The position numbers were made by a program, and so were the translations under genes. From contig JAUWTX010000016.1 in assembly GCA_030614505.1 (NCBI GenBank), positions 1 through 17,500 on the forward strand: 17,500 bases of DNA, given 5' to 3'. This DNA comes from Desulfuromonadales bacterium. GTDB lineage: Bacteria; Desulfobacterota; Desulfuromonadia; Desulfuromonadales; BM103. Each line of letters opens with the position of its first letter. The first letter of the stretch is position 1. Below the pieces are notes generated by a model, which was not told the DNA's origin, made no database searches, and worked only from the letters and a program-made list of their open reading frames with translations. This document shows positions 15,301-17,500 of this stretch, in pieces.

Positions 15301-15563
15301 CAATATCAGTCGTTGTCGAGAACCAGGGTGCGTTCACTGAAACCTTCGACGTGACGCTTGCGTCCGATCTTGACGGCACGATTGGCACGTTATCCAGCGG
15401 GGCTCTGGCTGCGGGGAACCAGACAACAATCGACTTCGCTTGGGGGGTTACCAGTGGCGGGAATACAGTCGGAACTCATGTCCTGACAGCGACAGCAGCA
15501 ACGGTATCGGGTGAAACCGACACCGCTGACAACACCGGGACCGGCTCAATTCAACTCAAATAG
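12363..15563 (+). CDS. Pentahaem cytochrome c fused to seven CARDB-type Ig-like repeats
   Basis: 1066 residues. Signal peptide to about residue 27 (SNEAEA). CXXCH sites at 34 (CTFCHSLH), 62 (CLGCH), 92 (CSDCHNIH), 241 (CQMCH) and 267 (CTDCH). The 145-residue gap between haems 3 and 4 has acidic, Asp-rich calcium-loop-like stretches (EKDFNKNSIPDRGD, DNDEDGLDP) and a cysteine pair (164, 172). A CX6C pair (276, 283) closes the haem domain. Residues 292-1066 are seven tandem CARDB/APHP-like beta-sandwich repeats starting at 292, 399, 510, 621, 728, 837 and 956, most with an HDVxV opening and ETFNVTL, LSSGxL, LNFSW and THTL blocks. CARDB domains are linked to cell-surface adhesion, so a secreted or surface cytochrome binding a solid or another cell is inferred. 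There is no anchor, barrel or sorting tail at the C-terminus. The start ATG overlaps the NHL stop, with GGGGGA upstream. Confidence 0.93.
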   Translation: MMNALRITIFTLIMMTAGLLASNEAEALLPTHQCTFCHSLHGSSSTSSLVPLNSPTNLEVLCLGCHLTANGATDPVQPHRTGSGYAEFYVTCSDCHNIHDNMPNWRFGDPSHADGHADVTTGVNVKMIGTEDPDGLTPYAVIRTREKDFNKNSIPDRGDVTQTCDTAIVNDCYTQERRYVIFEQAFPASSLHAWVDNDEDGLDPAVEIGPSDPTVLRSNESDSGALTTPDNKNWSAFDSLCQMCHTQTAKHNPLTGAQLDHNNTRACTDCHRHDICFDRGGGCAKWSVPNRDLQVDTVSAAPASVNGGDTVTITVDVTNLGDNVEDIEVRYSSSIEGTLGRSTATGVVSTGSAQTSFDWVTVEGGAHTVTAKIVPVIGELVIANNSGTDSVTVAGADVHDVSVTLVTAPSPILQGNIETVSVDIANPGTFTETFNVVLYDNTDDPGHASPIGTLSSGAMAPSGTNTLNFSWNTTGASLGTHTLEAVADTVASETNTGNNSATTTATVAIHDVAVTLVTAPASVDQGITATVDVDIANLSSSYSETFNVTLYDDTDTVTIGTLSSGVLAASGTTTLNFSWNTTGASIATHTLRAVAATVTGETITANNTATTTSDVIAPVTHDVTVTSVSAPATVDRGTSPTVTVRVTNNGGATETFNVTLSSDLDGQIQVLSSGALAAGNFTDLNFTWVTDPTTSLGLHTLTAVADTVLSETNTGDNTGSTTSTVTSHDVAANSVTAPASTVQGSTAAVDVSVTNQGSFTETFNVTLASDLDGTIQTLSSGALGAGASTVLNFNWDTTGSTIATHTLTATAATVSGELDTSDNAASTTSDVTTPPVHDVAVDSVTAPASTPQGSIAAVDVNVSNPGGFTETFNVTLYDNTDDPGHASPIQTLSSGALAPLTGTATLNFSWDTTGASIATHTLEAIATHNGGDGGTDANSGNDSATTTSDVASAGVHDVAVLTVTASPGTVKLKTAASNVTISVVVENQGAFTETFDVTLASDLDGTIGTLSSGALAAGNQTTIDFAWGVTSGGNTVGTHVLTATAATVSGETDTADNTGTGSIQLK
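13236..15560 (+). repeat. Seven tandem CARDB-coding units of about 330 bp
   Basis: Unit starts at 13236, 13557, 13890, 14223, 14544, 14871 and 15228. Two sub-types alternate: LYDNTDDPGHASPI in units 2 and 6 (a shorter LYDDTD form in 3), and SDLDGxI in units 4, 5 and 7. Unit 1 is the most diverged. The mosaic suggests repeated duplication and recombination within the gene. Confidence 0.9.
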
Positions 15564-15584
15564 CTGAGCTGAAAGAAATAAATC

Positions 15585-15622
15585 AGGCCGCAGAGGGAGC
15601 CCCCCCCCCCTGCGGCCTTTTT
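15585..15622 (+). terminator. Rho-independent terminator with a C11 loop, after the CARDB cytochrome gene
   Basis: AGGCCGCAG (15585-15593) pairs perfectly with CTGCGGCCT (15610-15618), followed by a run of five T. The loop carries AGGGAG and an uninterrupted C tract (15600-15610, its last C in the stem). Confidence 0.92.
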
Positions 15623-15685
15623 GCTTGTATCTTGCAGGCTCGCACAGGTTAGATTGAGTGTAACTGACTGAAAGACGCGCATGGA

Positions 15686-15714
15686 TTGACTCAATTCCCG
15701 CACGAGTTGACTCA
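15686..15714 (+). repeat. TTGACTCA direct repeat, 21-bp period
   Basis: Identical octamers at 15686-15693 and 15707-15714, two helical turns apart. The second contains the -35 hexamer of the promoter below, which suggests binding of an activator or repressor on one face of the DNA, or alternative -35 elements. Confidence 0.5.
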
Positions 15715-15735
15715 TGCGGTGTATCTCCCTACACT
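15707..15735 (+). promoter_or_regulatory. Sigma-70-type promoter for the small secreted protein gene
   Basis: TTGACT (15707-15712), a 17-bp spacer and TACACT (15730-15735): five of six and four of six matches with ideal spacing. The predicted start near 15742 gives a leader of about 45 nt. The terminator just upstream makes this gene an independent unit. Confidence 0.65.
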
Positions 15736-15787
15736 TCACAACCATCCTGCAGCGATGAAGCGCAGGACTTGAAATGTTGGGGTGAAA

Positions 15788-16408
15788 ATGAAACGGATTT
15801 TTAAAACGACACTTGCCGCCTCGTTATTGGCTCTGTCAGCCTCTCCTGCCTTTGCGGAGTGCACGACCATCCAGGACGGGACACTTTTGACCTCTGAGGG
15901 GGATCTTATATTTCCAGGCTTTAACAACTGGGGCTACAATTATCAGGCTCAGATGTTCAATGGCGGCTATTGCGACGCCTATCGTGACGCCGGCTGGTGT
16001 CAGCCCTATGCAGATGTTGACCTGATGATGAAGTGGAACTCTGCCTGGCTGAGCAACAAGGATTGTGATGGCGATGGGAAGTTGGACAGACACCCGGGGT
16101 CAGACTCATACATCGGGTCCGGAGCCTGGCTGACAAATCACATGTCCGGCAAGGTTGAGGTCAATGGCAAGATGCGAAAATGGACCTACTTTACAAAGAT
16201 CGTGGCAGCACCGGATGATGCGACGAAAGCATTTGACGCTGCAAGGGGAATTGACGTTTGGTATGCCGCTGACGGCACCGAAATCGGACCGGTGATCTGG
16301 GATTTTTTCGCCACCATCGAAACCATCTCAAATGATCCGTCTGCAGGCGAACACGGTGTTCTCTATAAGAGCCCGATTGGTCCTGGATTTGGCCATATTG
16401 ACGGATAG
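15788..16408 (+). CDS. Small secreted protein of unknown function with one calcium-loop-like motif
   Basis: 206 residues: signal peptide MKRIFKTTLAASLLALSASPAFA followed by ECTTIQDG. The mature protein has four cysteines (25 and one each in YCDAY, WCQPY and DCDGDG), enough for two disulphides, many aromatic residues (GFNNWGYNYQAQMF, WNSAWL) and a DCDGDGKLDRHPG stretch resembling a DxDxDG calcium loop as in EF-hand or dockerin proteins. The segment GSGAWLTNHMSGKVEVNG then runs into a hydrophobic beta-rich C-terminal half (KWTYFTKIVAAP, GPVIWDFFATI). No CXXCH. The ATG at 15788 follows GGGGTGA; the GTG at 15782 would lie inside that ribosome site. It has its own promoter and terminator, suggesting separate and possibly high expression. 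I do not recognise the family; location beside cytochromes suggests an extracellular role, no more. Confidence 0.85.
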   Translation: MKRIFKTTLAASLLALSASPAFAECTTIQDGTLLTSEGDLIFPGFNNWGYNYQAQMFNGGYCDAYRDAGWCQPYADVDLMMKWNSAWLSNKDCDGDGKLDRHPGSDSYIGSGAWLTNHMSGKVEVNGKMRKWTYFTKIVAAPDDATKAFDAARGIDVWYAADGTEIGPVIWDFFATIETISNDPSAGEHGVLYKSPIGPGFGHIDG

Positions 16409-16484
16409 GTCCTGTGTGTCAGGAATGGACCGGAAGTCCAGCACTGGCCTCCGTCTGAAGTGACACCTGTAATCAACGAGAAGG

Positions 16485-16514
16485 AAGGCCTCCGTCCTGG
16501 CGGGGGCCTTTTTT
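16485..16514 (+). terminator. Rho-independent terminator after the small secreted protein gene
   Basis: AAGGCCTCCG (16485-16494) pairs with CGGGGGCCTT (16501-16510), nine Watson-Crick pairs and one G-U around a 6-nt loop TCCTGG. The run of six T at 16509-16514 overlaps the end of the stem. It also separates this gene from the convergent gspM. Confidence 0.92.
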
Positions 16515-16563
16515 GCGAGCTGAAAATTGCCAAAGTGAAGAGCGCCGGTTTTCAGGCAAGCCT

Positions 16564-17169
16564 TCAACCTTCGGTCACGCTGGTGCGTTGCCAAAAACCG
16601 CGCACGTCTATTCGAACGACGAGGGAGCCTGCCGGAGCGCCGGTCCTTCGTTGCGATGCGCCTCCTCTCGTCTTGCCCTGGCGTGAACGCAAATCAGCAC
16701 GGTCGATGACAAAGTTGATTGTACCGAACTCAATGGCATAGAGAATATCGTTGAGGCTCTGATCATCGCACTCAAAGTACACTGAAGTCAGTATCGGCTT
16801 AAGACTGCGATGGTTATCAGCGTCGATGGCCGCATTGGCGACACGGAGGATCTTGCCACCGTTTTCCTCAACAAGGCTTGTCAGAGTTGCCTGTGCTTGT
16901 GTCGATACCATGTTCAGGGATTTTCCCTGAAGCAATTGACCCTGCAGGCCTGCATTTTCTCCCAGATTGTTCAATTCATCTCGTGATGCGTTGCTTCTGG
17001 CAATAATGGACCTTTGCCCCTCGACCAATTGCTCAAGTCTTTTCATTTGGCTGTCGATCTCAAACCAGGACTTGAGTGGACCAAGCGAAAAGGCAAGAGC
17101 TGCAAGTGCAACAAAGAGCAAAAGCACGAGTGCCGACACTTGACGGCGCTGGAAGGCGAGTGGTTTCAC
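16564..17169 (-). CDS. gspM: Type II secretion system protein M (GspM, T2SSM_b type)
   Basis: 201 residues. A short cytoplasmic N-terminus (MKPLAFQRRQ), one transmembrane helix (about 11-33), a coiled-coil-like stretch (SQMKRLEQLVEGQRSIIARSN) and a ferredoxin-like periplasmic domain (TLTSLVEENGGKILRVAN, SVYFECDDQSLNDILYAIE) with a C-terminal VVRIDVRGFW strand. This layout is that of GspM of the T2SSM_b group, which pairs with GspL in the inner-membrane platform of type II secretion. It starts with GTG overlapping the gspL stop as GTGA, GGAGG upstream. Convergent with the secreted-protein gene. Type II secretion exports some multihaem cytochromes in other bacteria, so this machine may serve proteins of this locus (inference). 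Confidence 0.85.
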   Translation of the reverse strand: MKPLAFQRRQVSALVLLLFVALAALAFSLGPLKSWFEIDSQMKRLEQLVEGQRSIIARSNASRDELNNLGENAGLQGQLLQGKSLNMVSTQAQATLTSLVEENGGKILRVANAAIDADNHRSLKPILTSVYFECDDQSLNDILYAIEFGTINFVIDRADLRSRQGKTRGGASQRRTGAPAGSLVVRIDVRGFWQRTSVTEG

Positions 17170-17500
17170 TTCGGGTCCTCCATTTGCAATTCAATCTGGA
17201 ACCTTTGATGGCCGTCCTGCTTGCCTTTCACGATGGGTGACTTCAGCCGCACGTCTTTGACCTCGTCCATCCGCTGCAGGGACGACACCATCGCATAGGC
17301 ATCAAGGGCAGAGCCTGACAAATCGACTTTCCCGACAGAAACAACAAAATGGTCGATCCAGACATCGTCTCCCAAAGCAGATGATAACAGATTGAGTATT
17401 TCGATGACCGATGTGTTCTCACGTCGAAGCTTGCCAAGGGCGGCAAACTCACGCGCCAGATCAGATACGCTTTTGCCCAGGGCAATACTTTTGTTGACAT
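17166..17500 (-). CDS. gspL: Type II secretion protein GspL, C-terminal PilN-like part (runs off the right edge)
   Basis: The last 111 residues of a longer protein, open to the window edge. It begins inside a helix (SDLAREFAALGKLRREN), followed by the characteristic PilN/GspL ferredoxin-like segment: ILNLLSSALGDDVWIDHF, then VGKVDLSGSALDAYAMVSSL and a final QRFQIELQMEDPK strand. In GspL this periplasmic domain pairs with GspM; the cytoplasmic ATPase-binding part is outside the window. Stop codon TGA overlaps the gspM GTG. PilN of type IV pili has the same fold, but the GspM-type neighbour favours GspL. Confidence 0.8.
   Translation of the reverse strand, partial: VNKSIALGKSVSDLAREFAALGKLRRENTSVIEILNLLSSALGDDVWIDHFVVSVGKVDLSGSALDAYAMVSSLQRMDEVKDVRLKSPIVKGKQDGHQRFQIELQMEDPK

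Noticed and set aside
13557..15560. CRISPR-like or mobile repeat array
   Set aside because: The repeats are about 330 bp, in frame and coding for Ig-like domains; no short identical repeats with unique spacers.
15782..15790. GTG start two codons upstream for the small secreted protein
   Set aside because: The GTG is part of the GGGGTGA ribosome site that serves the ATG at 15788.

Overview
The window reads as part of an alphaproteobacterial chromosome (inference: the partial CcmF at the left edge has the WGNHEGSMLLW form I associate with alphaproteobacteria). It is dominated by c-type cytochromes: at least 31 canonical CXXCH haem sites plus two CX3CH sites in eight proteins. They come with three NHL-type beta-propellers, an outer-membrane barrel, a quinol-dehydrogenase-type membrane cytochrome, a cytochrome c maturation gene and type II secretion genes. 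The most economical reading is a locus for moving electrons between the quinone pool and the cell exterior, with a candidate filament-forming tetrahaem cytochrome.

Layout. Minus strand, 10868 down to 1: a NapC/NirT-type tetrahaem cytochrome (10290-10868); a periplasmic dihaem protein of the ethylbenzene-dehydrogenase-related haem-binding family (9031-10002); an NHL lipoprotein (7803-8858); a 536-bp gap rich in dyad symmetry; then a compact six-gene run of small OmcE-like tetrahaem cytochrome (6640-7266), two trihaem c7-type proteins (5953-6597 lipoprotein; 5487-5951 with a poly-lysine tail), outer-membrane barrel (3508-5442), NHL lipoprotein (2489-3511) and a 580-residue dodecahaem-type cytochrome (745-2487). 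Several junctions in this run overlap by 4 nt or leave 1 nt. The 5' part of ccmF (1-533) lies beyond.

Plus strand, from 11389: a secreted NHL protein overlapping by 4 nt a 1066-residue fusion of a pentahaem domain with seven tandem CARDB-type Ig-like repeats (12363-15563). A terminator follows, then a promoter-served gene for a small secreted protein of unknown function (15788-16408) with its own terminator. Minus strand at the right edge: gspM and the 3' end of gspL (16564-17500).

How they may work together (inference): the NapC-like protein takes electrons from quinol, the EB_dh-type protein and trihaem proteins carry them across the periplasm, and the barrel plus dodecahaem protein pass them through the outer membrane to the tetrahaem polymer. 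The CARDB cytochrome would be a second exported, adhesive conduit. Direction of flow (export, or uptake as in metal oxidation) cannot be read from sequence. The most notable new points are that the dodecahaem protein begins with a module homologous to the whole tetrahaem protein, the pentahaem-CARDB fusion, and a pseudoknot-capable intergenic element upstream of the tetrahaem gene.
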